Assembly (NCBI RefSeq): GCF_001612635.1
Contig: NZ_BDAV01000005.1
Location: 434,001-498,000, forward strand
Reading direction: 5' to 3'
Length of the DNA stretch: 64,000 nucleotides
Source: Nocardia africana NBRC 100379
GTDB taxonomy: Bacteria > Actinomycetota > Actinomycetes > Mycobacteriales > Mycobacteriaceae
The number at the start of each line of letters is the position of its first letter. The stretch's first letter is position 1. Below the pieces are notes generated by a model. The model had not been told where the DNA came from, ran no database searches, and saw only the letters and a program-made list of their open reading frames with translations. A program made the position numbers and the translations under genes. This document shows, one piece after another, positions 1 through 8,256 of this stretch.

Positions 1-530
1 CCGGCGATCTTCATTTCCTGGCGCAGCGCGTCGGTGAAGCCCCGGATCGCGAACTTGGTCGCGTTGTAGGCGCCCTGGGTCGGGCATGCGGCCAGGCCGA
101 ACATGCTCGACACATTGACGATCGCGCCGTCACCGGACGCGATCACGTGCGGCAGAAAGGCTTTCGTCCCGTAGGCCACGCCCCAGAAGTTGATGTTGAC
201 GATCCATTCGAAGTCGTCCCAGCTGACCTCTTCGGTGCTGGCGGTCAGCGACACACCCGCGTTGTTGACCACGATGTTCACCCCGCCGAAATCGCCCGCC
301 ACCTGGTCGGCATGGGCGTACACCGCGTCGCGGTCGGTAACGTCGAGCCGGTAGGCGCGGGCGTGGGCGCCCTTCTTCTCGCACAGCGCGGCGGTCTCGG
401 CGACATTGTCGATATTGCGGCCGGACAGGGCCAGGCGAGCGCCGTGGCCGGCCAGCTCCAAGGCCAGCGCGCGGCCGATGCCGGCACCGGCGCCGGTGAT
501 GACGGCGGTCTTACCTGCGAAATTCTTCAC
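1..530 (-). CDS. SDR family NAD(P)-dependent oxidoreductase, 3' end cut by window edge
   Basis: This is a classical short-chain dehydrogenase; about 176 residues are present and the C-terminus lies beyond position 1. The protein starts VKNFAGKTAVITGAGAGIG. It has the nucleotide-binding TGxxxGxG motif at residues 12-19, NNAG at 89-92, and the catalytic Ser142, Tyr155 and Lys159 (YNATK). The GTG start at 530 follows AAGGA and lies 17 nt after the stop of the next SDR, so the two probably share a transcript with the flavoprotein gene further upstream. The substrate is unknown; an alcohol or keto intermediate of steroid or terpenoid breakdown fits the neighbours. Family assignment is firm; the role is inferred from context. 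Confidence 0.88.
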   Translation of the reverse strand, partial: MKNFAGKTAVITGAGAGIGRALALELAGHGARLALSGRNIDNVAETAALCEKKGAHARAYRLDVTDRDAVYAHADQVAGDFGGVNIVVNNAGVSLTASTEEVSWDDFEWIVNINFWGVAYGTKAFLPHVIASGDGAIVNVSSMFGLAACPTQGAYNATKFAIRGFTDALRQEMKIA

Positions 531-547
531 CGCGGAAATCCTTTGTG

Positions 548-1279
548 TCAGTGGGAGGTGAATCCGCCGTCGGCGACGAATTCCGAACCGGTGCTGTAAC
601 CGGACTCGTCGGAGATGAGGAACAGCACAAGATTCGCCAATTCCTCGGGGGTGCCGGGACGTGCCAGCGGCTGATCGTGGAACATCGAATTCGACCGCGC
701 CGAATCGGTGGTCATCTCGGTCATGACCACACCGGGATGCACCGAGTTGACGCGAATCCCCATGGGCCCGAACTCTTGTGCCGCGGTTTTGGTCATGCCG
801 CGCACCGCCCATTTGGAGGCGGTGTAGCCGAGGATGTTGGAGAAGCCGATGATGCCGCCGACCGAGGAGATGTTCACGATCGACCCGCCACCGGCACGTC
901 GCATCGATCCGACGACGGCCTTCATGCCCAGGAAGACACCGACCTGATTGACGTCGATCACCTTGCGGTAGTCCGCTTCGGCGAGCGTTTCGATCGGATC
1001 CACGTGCACGATTCCGGCATTGTTGACCAGTCCGGACACCGGCCCGAACGCCGATTCCGCCTGCGCCACAACGTCGTTCCACGCGGATTCGTCGGTCACG
1101 TCGTGAGTGACGAACAATGCCGCATCACCCAGCCGTGCGGCGGTCCGCTGACCGTCCTCCGCCAGCACATCGGTGATCACGACGGAAGCGCCCTCGGAGA
1201 CGAGCCGCTGCGCGAACGCCGCACCCATTCCCCGCGCCCCGCCGGTGACGACGACCGTTTTACCGTCGATCCTGCCCAT
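548..1279 (-). CDS. SDR family oxidoreductase, hydroxysteroid-dehydrogenase-like
   Basis: A complete 243-residue SDR. TGGARGMG lies at residues 12-19, NNAG at 86-89, and Ser139, Tyr152 and Lys156 form the active site (GYTASK). The stretch around the active site resembles the mycobacterial 3alpha/20beta-hydroxysteroid dehydrogenase FabG3 family. A GTG at 1285 is also possible, but AGGAG sits five bases before the ATG at 1279, so the ATG is preferred. It begins 3 nt after the stop of the flavoprotein gene, so they are translationally linked. It probably oxidises or reduces a hydroxyl/keto group on a cyclic substrate using NAD(H). Confidence 0.92.
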   Translation of the reverse strand: MGRIDGKTVVVTGGARGMGAAFAQRLVSEGASVVITDVLAEDGQRTAARLGDAALFVTHDVTDESAWNDVVAQAESAFGPVSGLVNNAGIVHVDPIETLAEADYRKVIDVNQVGVFLGMKAVVGSMRRAGGGSIVNISSVGGIIGFSNILGYTASKWAVRGMTKTAAQEFGPMGIRVNSVHPGVVMTEMTTDSARSNSMFHDQPLARPGTPEELANLVLFLISDESGYSTGSEFVADGGFTSH

Positions 1280-1281
1280 GG

Positions 1282-3021
1282 TCACTCCTGTCCCGTGCGC
1301 GCGGCCGTCTTGCGGCCGTTGCTCGCCCGCTTCGGCGCTGATACGACGGCCTGCGGTTCGCGCTCGTCGGCGAGGTGGTTGGCGGCGATGTACCCGAAGA
1401 CCATGGCGGGTCCGATCGTCGCTCCCGCACCCGCGTAGTCGTTACCCATGACCGAGGCCGAATTGTTGCCCGCCGCATACAAACCCGCGATCGGCGCGTT
1501 CTGGTCATCGAGCACGCGGGCATATTCGTCGGTGCACAGCCCGCCCTTGGTGCCCAGGTCGCCGGGCACCATTTCGACCGCGTAGAACGGTCCTCTTTCC
1601 AGCGGCGCCAGACACGGATTCGGCTGCACGGTGGGGTCGCCGTAATACCGGTCGTAGGCGGAATCGCCGCGACCGTAATCCTCGTCGCGCCCGCTGCGGG
1701 CGAAGCCGTTGAAGCGCTGCACCGTGGCTGCCAAGGCCGCCGCGGGAACACCGATCGTGTTCGCCAGCTGCTCGAGCGTATCGGCCTGGGTGATGATCCC
1801 GGCGTCGAGATACTTCTGCGGAATCGGGCGCTTCGGGAAGTTGCCCAGGAACAGATACCGGTCGCGGAAGGTCTGATCCATGATGAAGTACGCCGGGATG
1901 TGGTCCACGCCCGCGGCCTGCTGCTCGTACATGGTGTGCACGACGTTCACATACGGGGCCGATTCGTTGACGAACCGCTCCCCCGCGTGATTGACCATGA
2001 TGCCGCCGGGTTGCGCGCGTTCGGCCAGGCAGAAGAACGGCGGCCCCTCGGGGTTGCGCACCGACGGTCCCCACCACGCGTCGTCCATGAGATCGACCGC
2101 GCCGCCGGCCTTCTGGCCCGCGACGATCCCTTCGCCGACGTTCTCGGTGGCGCCCACCGTCCAGTCGGTGGACTGCGGCCCGGAAATGTACTGCTTGCGC
2201 ATCTCCAGGTTGTGTTCGAATCCGCCCGCCGCGAGCACCACGCCGCGACGCGCCTTGATCAGCACCGGAACACCCTGGTGTTCGGCGCGCACGCCGACCA
2301 CCGCACCGGCCTCGGTGACCAACTCGGTCAGCGGCGTGTTGAGCCACACCGGCACCCCGGCGTCGCGCAGTGACAGCCACAGCCGCGCGGCCAGGGCCTT
2401 GCCCAGGCTCAGCGGCAGCCGGCCGCGCAGCTTGTTCGCCACGGCCTGCGCACCCACCTTCATCGCGGTGCGCTTACCCGCCCAGGTGCGGGCGATCATG
2501 TTCAGATCGTGGAAGTCGCTGACGGTGAAGGCGATTCCCTTCGGCCCCGACATGGTCGGCTGGTTGATCTTGTGCAGATCACCACCGAGCAGCCGACCGT
2601 CGATCGGCGCCGGTTCGATGCTGCGCCCCTGAGCCAGCCCGCCGGGGAATTCCGGGTGGTAGTCGGAGTACCCGCGGTCGTAGACGAACTGCCAGTACTT
2701 GCTGCGCGCACCGATGTAGCGCATCATCTCCGGCCCGTGATCGAGGAAGGCACGTTGCTTTTCCTCCGGAACGCGATCGCCCACAACGGCTTTCATATAG
2801 GTCCGAGCCAGTTCCGGGCTGTCCGGCACACCGGCGGCCTGCAACACCGGGTTGTTCGGGATCCAGATACCGCCGCCGGAGCGCGCGGTGGATCCGCCGA
2901 AGCTGCGGCTCTTCTCGATCAGCGTCACCGACAGCCCGCGGTAGGCGGCGGTCAATGCGGCGGTCATACCGGCCGCGCCCGAGCCGACGACCACCACGTC
3001 GAATTCGAATTCCTGTGTCAT
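1282..3021 (-). CDS. FAD-binding dehydrogenase, 3-ketosteroid delta1-dehydrogenase-like
   Basis: A 579-residue flavoprotein of the fumarate reductase/KstD family. The N-terminus has a Rossmann FAD motif (VVVGSGAAGMTAAL) followed by a GGSTARSGGG stretch. Near the C-terminus, NDYAGAG places Tyr529 and the Gly four residues later at the positions of the Tyr/Gly pair that binds the 3-keto group in characterised KstD enzymes. The ATG at 3021 is chosen over an upstream GTG because of the preceding AAGGA and because the FAD domain starts right after it. It leads a minus-strand operon with two SDRs and is divergent from an LLM oxidoreductase. Predicted reaction: 1,2-desaturation of a 3-ketosteroid-like ring. 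The exact substrate is not provable here. Confidence 0.85.
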   Translation of the reverse strand: MTQEFEFDVVVVGSGAAGMTAALTAAYRGLSVTLIEKSRSFGGSTARSGGGIWIPNNPVLQAAGVPDSPELARTYMKAVVGDRVPEEKQRAFLDHGPEMMRYIGARSKYWQFVYDRGYSDYHPEFPGGLAQGRSIEPAPIDGRLLGGDLHKINQPTMSGPKGIAFTVSDFHDLNMIARTWAGKRTAMKVGAQAVANKLRGRLPLSLGKALAARLWLSLRDAGVPVWLNTPLTELVTEAGAVVGVRAEHQGVPVLIKARRGVVLAAGGFEHNLEMRKQYISGPQSTDWTVGATENVGEGIVAGQKAGGAVDLMDDAWWGPSVRNPEGPPFFCLAERAQPGGIMVNHAGERFVNESAPYVNVVHTMYEQQAAGVDHIPAYFIMDQTFRDRYLFLGNFPKRPIPQKYLDAGIITQADTLEQLANTIGVPAAALAATVQRFNGFARSGRDEDYGRGDSAYDRYYGDPTVQPNPCLAPLERGPFYAVEMVPGDLGTKGGLCTDEYARVLDDQNAPIAGLYAAGNNSASVMGNDYAGAGATIGPAMVFGYIAANHLADEREPQAVVSAPKRASNGRKTAARTGQE

Positions 3022-3175
3022 CCGTCCTTCTTCCCCGTCGTTGCGTTCGACGCTATGGCCGCTCGGCCGCGCCGACACGGCACGGTCCCGACCAGCGGGA
3101 CTTCCGGCTGACCAGTGCGGGTCCGGAACGGACTATTTCGATTAGGCATACACCGCTACGACAGGGAGCACGCGG

Positions 3176-4303
3176 ATGAAGTTCTCGATGATCTTCGAGG
3201 CCCAGATGACCGATCCGACCGCCGAGCACGAGGCGCAGGTGCTGCGCGACTGTGTGGAGCAAGCCGTGCTGGCCGACGAGATGGGCTTCGACACGGTCTG
3301 GGCCGTCGAGCACCACGGCCTCAAGTGGTACGCGCATATGAGCGCCCCCGAAATCTTCCTGACCTGGGTGGCGGCCAAGACGCAGCGCATCCGGATCGGC
3401 CACGGCGTGGTGTGTATGCCCTTCAACTTCAACCACCCGGTGCGCGCGGCCGAGCGCGCGGCGATGCTGGACGTGCTCTCCGGCGGCCGGCTGAATCTGG
3501 GCGCCGGGCGGGGCGCCACACCGGTCGAGACCTCCATGTGCGGGGTGGACCCGGAACGCACCTATGCCGAGGTCGAGGAGTCGCTGCGGATGATCGGCAC
3601 GGCGTGGCAGGACCCGGAGGGCGATTTCGAGTACCACGGCGAACTGCTCGACATCGATCCGCATGCGCTGCTGCCGCGTCCGGTGCAGCGCCCGCACCCG
3701 CCGCTGTTCATGGCATGCACGAAGAAGGACACCCTGAAGCTGGCCGCCGACTACGGAATCGGCGCTCTGGTATTGGGTTTCGCGGGTGTGGAGGAGATCG
3801 CGGAACTGCGCCGCACCTACGACGAGGCGATCGCGGCCCGCACCGGTGAGCGGTTCGTCTCGACGGTGACCAACGATCACTTCGCCGCGCTGTGCCCCAC
3901 CATCGTTCTCGACGACCGGGAACGGGCACAGCAGATCGGCGCGCGCGGCCAGCGGTTCTTCGCTCAGTCGATCAAGCACTACTACGGCGCCGGCCCGGTG
4001 CCGGACGAGGCCGTGGATCCCACCGTGGACGAGGTCGCCCGGATCAAGGAGGCCGCCGACGAACACGTCGCCTACCTGCACGAGGCCAAGATCCCGGTGA
4101 AGGCGGGGTCGACCTCGGTGTTCAACGCCGACCACGCCTACGGCAACCCGGAGGACGCGATCGCCTACGTCGAACGACTGCGCGATGCCGGCGCCGACGA
4201 GATCCTGTGCCTGATCCAGATGGGCACCGTGCCGCAGGAGGCCTGCCTCGAGACGATCCGGCACTGGGGCGAGAAGGTCATTCCGCACTTCCGGAATCAG
4301 TGA
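3176..4303 (+). CDS. LLM class flavin-dependent oxidoreductase
   Basis: A 375-residue luciferase-like monooxygenase (F420- or FMN-dependent TIM barrel). It begins MKFSMIFEAQM and carries the typical EHHGLKWY, IRIGHGV and SGGRLNLGAGRG segments of the family. The ATG at 3176 follows AGGGAG. It is divergent from the KstD-like gene, sharing a 154-bp region, and is followed by an SDR 134 nt downstream. Such enzymes often carry out oxygenation in terpene or steroid ring degradation, which fits this cluster. The cofactor and substrate cannot be read from the sequence. Confidence 0.9.
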   Translation: MKFSMIFEAQMTDPTAEHEAQVLRDCVEQAVLADEMGFDTVWAVEHHGLKWYAHMSAPEIFLTWVAAKTQRIRIGHGVVCMPFNFNHPVRAAERAAMLDVLSGGRLNLGAGRGATPVETSMCGVDPERTYAEVEESLRMIGTAWQDPEGDFEYHGELLDIDPHALLPRPVQRPHPPLFMACTKKDTLKLAADYGIGALVLGFAGVEEIAELRRTYDEAIAARTGERFVSTVTNDHFAALCPTIVLDDRERAQQIGARGQRFFAQSIKHYYGAGPVPDEAVDPTVDEVARIKEAADEHVAYLHEAKIPVKAGSTSVFNADHAYGNPEDAIAYVERLRDAGADEILCLIQMGTVPQEACLETIRHWGEKVIPHFRNQ

Positions 4304-4437
4304 TCGGGCCTCACCGCCCGGACCAGCGAACAGAACACCGGACAACCACGCGCCGATCTCGCTCATCGAGACTGCCGCGAGCCGAGGACGCCGACGACGG
4401 CGCAGGATCTCGGCATATTTTCAGGAGGAGAAGTCGA

Positions 4438-5199
4438 ATGGTCGATCTCACAGGCAAAGTCGCGTTGATCACCGGTGCGGCCCGCGGGCAGGGCGCGGCG
4501 GAGGCACGCCTGTTCGTCGAACGCGGTGCGCGGGTTGTTCTCACCGATGTGCTCGACGCCGACGGAAAACAGTTGGCCGACGAACTCGGCGAGGCGGCGC
4601 GCTTCGTCCGCCACGACGTCACCTCCGCCGACGACTGGAATGCCGCTGTCGCCGTGGCCCTCTCGGAATTCGGCGCACTGAACGTGCTGGTGAACAACGC
4701 CGCGATCTATACCGCGAAACCGCTCACCGACACCACCCCGGAAGAACTCGACAAGATTCTCCAGGTCAACCTGGTGGGCGCGTTCCGGGGCATCCGCTCG
4801 GTGGTGGGACCGATGTCCGAGGCGGGCGGGTCGATCGTGAACATCTCGTCGCAGGCCGGACTCGAGGGGCTGATGGGCCACTCGGCGTACGGCAGCTCCA
4901 AATGGGGGCTGCGCGGGCTCACCAAGACCGCGGCACTCGAACTGGGGCCCAGAGGAATTCGCGTCAACTCGGTCCACCCCGGCCCGATCGCGACCCCGAT
5001 GGTCCCGTATCTGACCACCGGCCCGGGCAGCTTCCCGACCCTGCCGCTGCAGCGCACCGGCGTGCCGGAGGAGGTCGCGGAGCTGGTCGCCTTCCTCGCC
5101 TCGGACACCTCGTCGTATGTCACCGGCGCGGAAGTCACCATCGACGGCGGACTCGCCGCCGGAAAGTTCATGCCGCCGGAGCTGCAGGAGGCGCCGTGA
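4438..5199 (+). CDS. SDR family oxidoreductase
   Basis: A 253-residue SDR with TGAARGQG at residues 12-19, a NNAA variant of the NNAG motif near 86-89, Ser138 and the catalytic Tyr151/Lys155 (YGSSK). A strong AGGAGG lies ten bases before the ATG at 4438; the open frame extends further upstream but has no matching homology there. The C-terminal VTGAEVTIDGG is typical of FabG/hydroxysteroid dehydrogenases. It lies between the LLM oxidoreductase and an HSL-type hydrolase on the same strand, so it probably acts on the same catabolic intermediate series as the two minus-strand SDRs, from which it is divergent. Confidence 0.92.
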   Translation: MVDLTGKVALITGAARGQGAAEARLFVERGARVVLTDVLDADGKQLADELGEAARFVRHDVTSADDWNAAVAVALSEFGALNVLVNNAAIYTAKPLTDTTPEELDKILQVNLVGAFRGIRSVVGPMSEAGGSIVNISSQAGLEGLMGHSAYGSSKWGLRGLTKTAALELGPRGIRVNSVHPGPIATPMVPYLTTGPGSFPTLPLQRTGVPEEVAELVAFLASDTSSYVTGAEVTIDGGLAAGKFMPPELQEAP

Positions 5200-5284
5200 G
5201 CGGGCGATGCGCACCCCGGCACGGCTCGCCTGAGTCCCGGGCACCGCATACCGGCGAATTCGCAACAGCGGCGAGGGGCGGCTC

Positions 5285-6238
5285 ATGGCGATGACGCCGC
5301 GAACGCGTGCGGTGGTCGAGGCAGCGACCGCGGCGTTCCCGAAACTCGGCACCGAGGTGCTCGACGCCGCCGAAGCGCGGCGGCAGCTCGCGGCCCGTCC
5401 ACCGGCACCGATCGATCCCATTCCCGTTGGGGCCGTGCATGATTCGATCGTATCGGCCCCCCATGGCGCCGACATTCCGGTGCGGATCTACACCCCGCGG
5501 GGTGGCACCGAGCCGCTGCCGGTCGTCATGTTCTGCCACGGCGGCGGCTTCGTGATCTGCAGTCTCGACAGCCACGACCAGTTCTGCCGGACCATGTCGA
5601 ACGAGAGTGGCGCACTGGTGGTTTCGGTGGATTACCGCCGGGCGCCGGAACATCGGTTCCCGGCCGCCGCGCAGGACGCCTACGCCGTACTGTGCTGGAT
5701 CGGCGCGGCCGTCGCGCAGTACGGCGGCGACCCCAGCCGGATCGCCGTTGCCGGCGACAGCGCGGGTGGCAATCTGGCGGCGGTCTCGGCGCTGATGGCC
5801 CGCGATCTGGGCGGCCCGGCGGTGACGGCCCAGCTGCTGATGTACCCGATGCTGGATCCGACCCGCGCCGGCGCGTCGTACCGGGACAACGCCCAGGGCT
5901 ATTTCGTGACCGACGATCATCTGCGCTGGTACTGGGAGCAGTACCTCGGCGATGCCGACGGCACCGATCCGTACGCGGCGCCTCTGCTGGCGGACCCGGC
6001 CGGGCTGCCTCCGGCGCATATCGCCACCGCGGAGTACGACCCGCTGCGCGACGAGGGCGAGGCCTACGGCGCACACCTGGCCGCTGCCGGTGTCCCGGTC
6101 GACGTGCACCGCTACGAGGGCATGTTCCACGGGTTCATGACCATGGGCGATGTGCTGCCGGAAACCGCCACCGCGAACGAAACCGCCTTCGCGGCACTGC
6201 GCCGGGCGTTCGCGGGCGACGAGCGGAGCACGCCGTGA
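5285..6238 (+). CDS. alpha/beta hydrolase, hormone-sensitive lipase family
   Basis: A 317-residue esterase of the HSL family. The oxyanion-hole motif HGGG is at residues 85-88, the nucleophile is Ser159 in GDSAG, and the likely charge-relay residues are Asp252 (YDPLRDEG) and His282 (FHGF). The ATG at 5285 follows GAGGGGCGG. It closes the plus-strand LLM-SDR-hydrolase group, 85 nt after the SDR stop. A role in hydrolysing an ester or lactone made by oxygenation is reasonable in this context. No signal peptide is evident, so it should be cytoplasmic. Confidence 0.92.
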   Translation: MAMTPRTRAVVEAATAAFPKLGTEVLDAAEARRQLAARPPAPIDPIPVGAVHDSIVSAPHGADIPVRIYTPRGGTEPLPVVMFCHGGGFVICSLDSHDQFCRTMSNESGALVVSVDYRRAPEHRFPAAAQDAYAVLCWIGAAVAQYGGDPSRIAVAGDSAGGNLAAVSALMARDLGGPAVTAQLLMYPMLDPTRAGASYRDNAQGYFVTDDHLRWYWEQYLGDADGTDPYAAPLLADPAGLPPAHIATAEYDPLRDEGEAYGAHLAAAGVPVDVHRYEGMFHGFMTMGDVLPETATANETAFAALRRAFAGDERSTP

Positions 6239-6314
6239 CCGTCCAGCGCGTGTAGCAGGCCGAGAACCGGTCCGACCGAATTATTCGGGTGCGCCGGCGG
6301 CCCGCGATCCCTAC

Positions 6315-6338
6315 CGTGAACAGGGAAAGTTGTTCACG
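6315..6338 (+). promoter_or_regulatory. inverted repeat in the rtcB leader
   Basis: CGTGAACA (6315-6322) and TGTTCACG (6331-6338) are perfect 8-bp arms around an 8-bp spacer. The element lies just upstream of the AAGGA ribosome binding site of rtcB and overlaps a possible -10 (TACCGT, 6312-6317). It could be a repressor operator or an RNA hairpin that affects translation. Confidence 0.5.
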
Positions 6339-6352
6339 AAAGGATCGAGATC

Positions 6353-7576
6353 ATGTTTCCCGTCGAGCTGCGCGGCACCAAGGCGCAGACGCTCATGTGG
6401 GCCCACGAGCACGAGGTCGAGCCGGCCGCGCTGCAGCAGCTGCGCACCCTCGCCCAACTGGAATGGGTCTACGGCGTCCGCGTGATGCCCGACGTGCATC
6501 TCGGTAAGGGAGCCACGGTCGGGTCCGTCATCGCCATGAAGGACGCCGTCGCACCGGCCGCCGTGGGCGTCGACATCGGCTGCGGAATGGAAGCGGTCAA
6601 GACCTCGCTGACCGCCTCCGATCTGCCGGACAACCTGCATTCGCTGCGCTCGCGCATCGAGGCCGCCGTTCCGGTCGGATTCAACGCGCACAAGGAGCCG
6701 GTGAAGGTCACCCGCCTGCAACTGGACGTGCACGGCCGGCGGGCCACCGGAGCCACCTTGCGGGCCGGGTGGTCGGCGTTCTGGAGCCGGTTCGGCGATC
6801 TCGATCCGGCGGTGCAGCAGCGAGAGTCCAAGGCGCACAAGCAGATGGGCACCCTCGGCGGCGGCAACCACTTCATCGAGGTCTGCCTCGACACCGAACA
6901 GCGCGTGTGGATTCTGCTGCACTCCGGAAGCCGCAATATCGGCAAGGAACTGGCGGAACGGCATATCGCGGTGGCGCGTACCCTGCCGCAGAACCAGGAT
7001 CTGCCGGATCGCGATTTGGCGGTATTCCTCTCCGGCACACCGGAAATGGATGCCTACCGGCGCGATCTCACCTGGGCACAGGAGTACGCGGCCCGCAACC
7101 GGGCGGTGATGCTCGACCTGGTGTGCGGTGCGGTGCGCGACGAATTCGACCCGCTGGCCGTGCGTTTCGACGCGCCGATCTCCTGCCACCACAACTACGT
7201 GTCGGAGGAGATCATCGACGGCATGCCGATGCTGGTGACCCGTAAGGGCGCGGTCCGGGCCGGAGCCGGTGACCTCGCTCTGATTCCCGGATCCATGGGC
7301 ACCCGCTCGTATGTGGTGCGGGGCAAGGGAAATCCCGCCTCGTTCCAGTCGGCATCGCACGGTGCGGGCCGCCGCATGAGCCGCAATGCGGCCAAGCGGC
7401 AGTTCACCGTCGCGGATCTGATCGCGCAGACCGACGGCGTGGAGTCCCGCAAGGACGCCGGGGTGATCGACGAGATCCCCGCGGCCTACAAGGACATCGA
7501 TGGGGTCATCGCGGCGCAGAGCGATCTGGTCGACGTGGTCGCGACATTGCGTCAGGTGCTGTGTGTGAAGGGCTGA
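6353..7576 (+). CDS. rtcB: RNA-splicing ligase RtcB
   Basis: A 407-residue GTP-dependent tRNA/RNA ligase that joins 2',3'-cyclic phosphate or 3'-phosphate ends to 5'-OH ends. Metal ligands of the family are visible: Asp74 and Cys77 (GVDIGCG), His173 (GGGNHF), His190 (HSGSRN) and His280 (CHHN). His336 in SASHGAGR is the guanylylated residue and matches His337 of the E. coli enzyme. The length equals that of E. coli RtcB. The ATG at 6353 follows AAGGATCGA. No rtcA or rtcR neighbour is present. It is monocistronic, preceded by an inverted repeat and followed by a strong hairpin. Confidence 0.97.
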   Translation: MFPVELRGTKAQTLMWAHEHEVEPAALQQLRTLAQLEWVYGVRVMPDVHLGKGATVGSVIAMKDAVAPAAVGVDIGCGMEAVKTSLTASDLPDNLHSLRSRIEAAVPVGFNAHKEPVKVTRLQLDVHGRRATGATLRAGWSAFWSRFGDLDPAVQQRESKAHKQMGTLGGGNHFIEVCLDTEQRVWILLHSGSRNIGKELAERHIAVARTLPQNQDLPDRDLAVFLSGTPEMDAYRRDLTWAQEYAARNRAVMLDLVCGAVRDEFDPLAVRFDAPISCHHNYVSEEIIDGMPMLVTRKGAVRAGAGDLALIPGSMGTRSYVVRGKGNPASFQSASHGAGRRMSRNAAKRQFTVADLIAQTDGVESRKDAGVIDEIPAAYKDIDGVIAAQSDLVDVVATLRQVLCVKG

Positions 7577-7585
7577 AGGCGAATT

Positions 7586-7620
7586 CGTTCCGGCACGCCG
7601 GGAATCGGCGTGCCGGAACG
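7586..7620. terminator. bidirectional hairpin between rtcB and a convergent gene
   Basis: A perfect 14-bp stem (CGTTCCGGCACGCC, 7586-7599, with its complement at 7607-7620) encloses a 7-nt loop. It lies between convergent stops. There is no T-tract, as is common for actinobacterial terminators. Confidence 0.8.
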
Positions 7621-7627
7621 GCCGGAA

Positions 7628-8107
7628 CTACTTGCGCAGCACACCCACCAGGCCCGCGCCCAGCAGCATCATGCCCGAGATGAGCGCGAAACCGTAGGTC
7701 ACCCAGGAGTGCAACGCCACCTGCATCGTGGCATCGGTGAAGGGCAGGTCGCCGATCAGGCGGAAGGTGTCGTCCGGGTACAGCAGATGCAGGACGCCGG
7801 GGAAGATTCCCCACACCAGACTGGCCACGATCGTGCCCACCGGCGAGAACGCGGCCATCGCCGCGACGAACAACAGCAGCAGGGAGCCGCCGAAGATCTC
7901 CAGCGCCGCGGTCCAGCGATCGGTCACCGCGCCGACGATCACCCAGTACCGGATATCGGCTCCGCCCTTGGCGGCGAACGCGATTCCGATGGGCGTCACG
8001 ATCAACCCGAACAACACACCCGAGAGGGTCCGGCTGGTGACACCGCGGCTTTGGAACTGCGCCCCCGGTGGGGCCCAATCCGCAGGTGATTCGAACTTCT
8101 TGGCCAT
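7628..8107 (-). CDS. hypothetical membrane protein, four predicted TM segments
   Basis: A 159-residue protein of unknown function. After a hydrophilic N-terminus (MAKKFESPADWAPPG) there are about four hydrophobic segments, near residues 28-50, 64-82, 88-104 and 132-157, ending in a short basic tail. The ATG at 8107 follows GGAGGAACGG; longer in-frame starts lack such a site. It is convergent with rtcB and divergent from an alpha/beta hydrolase. I do not recognise the family and see no catalytic motif; a small integral membrane protein is all that can be supported. Confidence 0.75.
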   Translation of the reverse strand: MAKKFESPADWAPPGAQFQSRGVTSRTLSGVLFGLIVTPIGIAFAAKGGADIRYWVIVGAVTDRWTAALEIFGGSLLLLFVAAMAAFSPVGTIVASLVWGIFPGVLHLLYPDDTFRLIGDLPFTDATMQVALHSWVTYGFALISGMMLLGAGLVGVLRK

Positions 8108-8245
8108 CGCCCGTTCCTCCCGCATTCCCGCGCATGCCCGCGGACCTCGCAGTCCGATCGCCCTCATTGTCCTGCCTCGGGACCGAAAATGCCCGACGCC
8201 GGGCGGAAAACGTTCGTGGCGTGGCGGTCCCGGGTTGCCGGTGGT

Positions 8246-8251
8246 TAGCAT
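8246..8251 (+). promoter_or_regulatory. -10 box for a leaderless transcript
   Basis: TAGCAT ends five bases before the ATG at 8257, and no ribosome binding site intervenes, so the transcript probably starts at or next to the start codon. Confidence 0.5.
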
Positions 8252-8256
8252 CGGCT

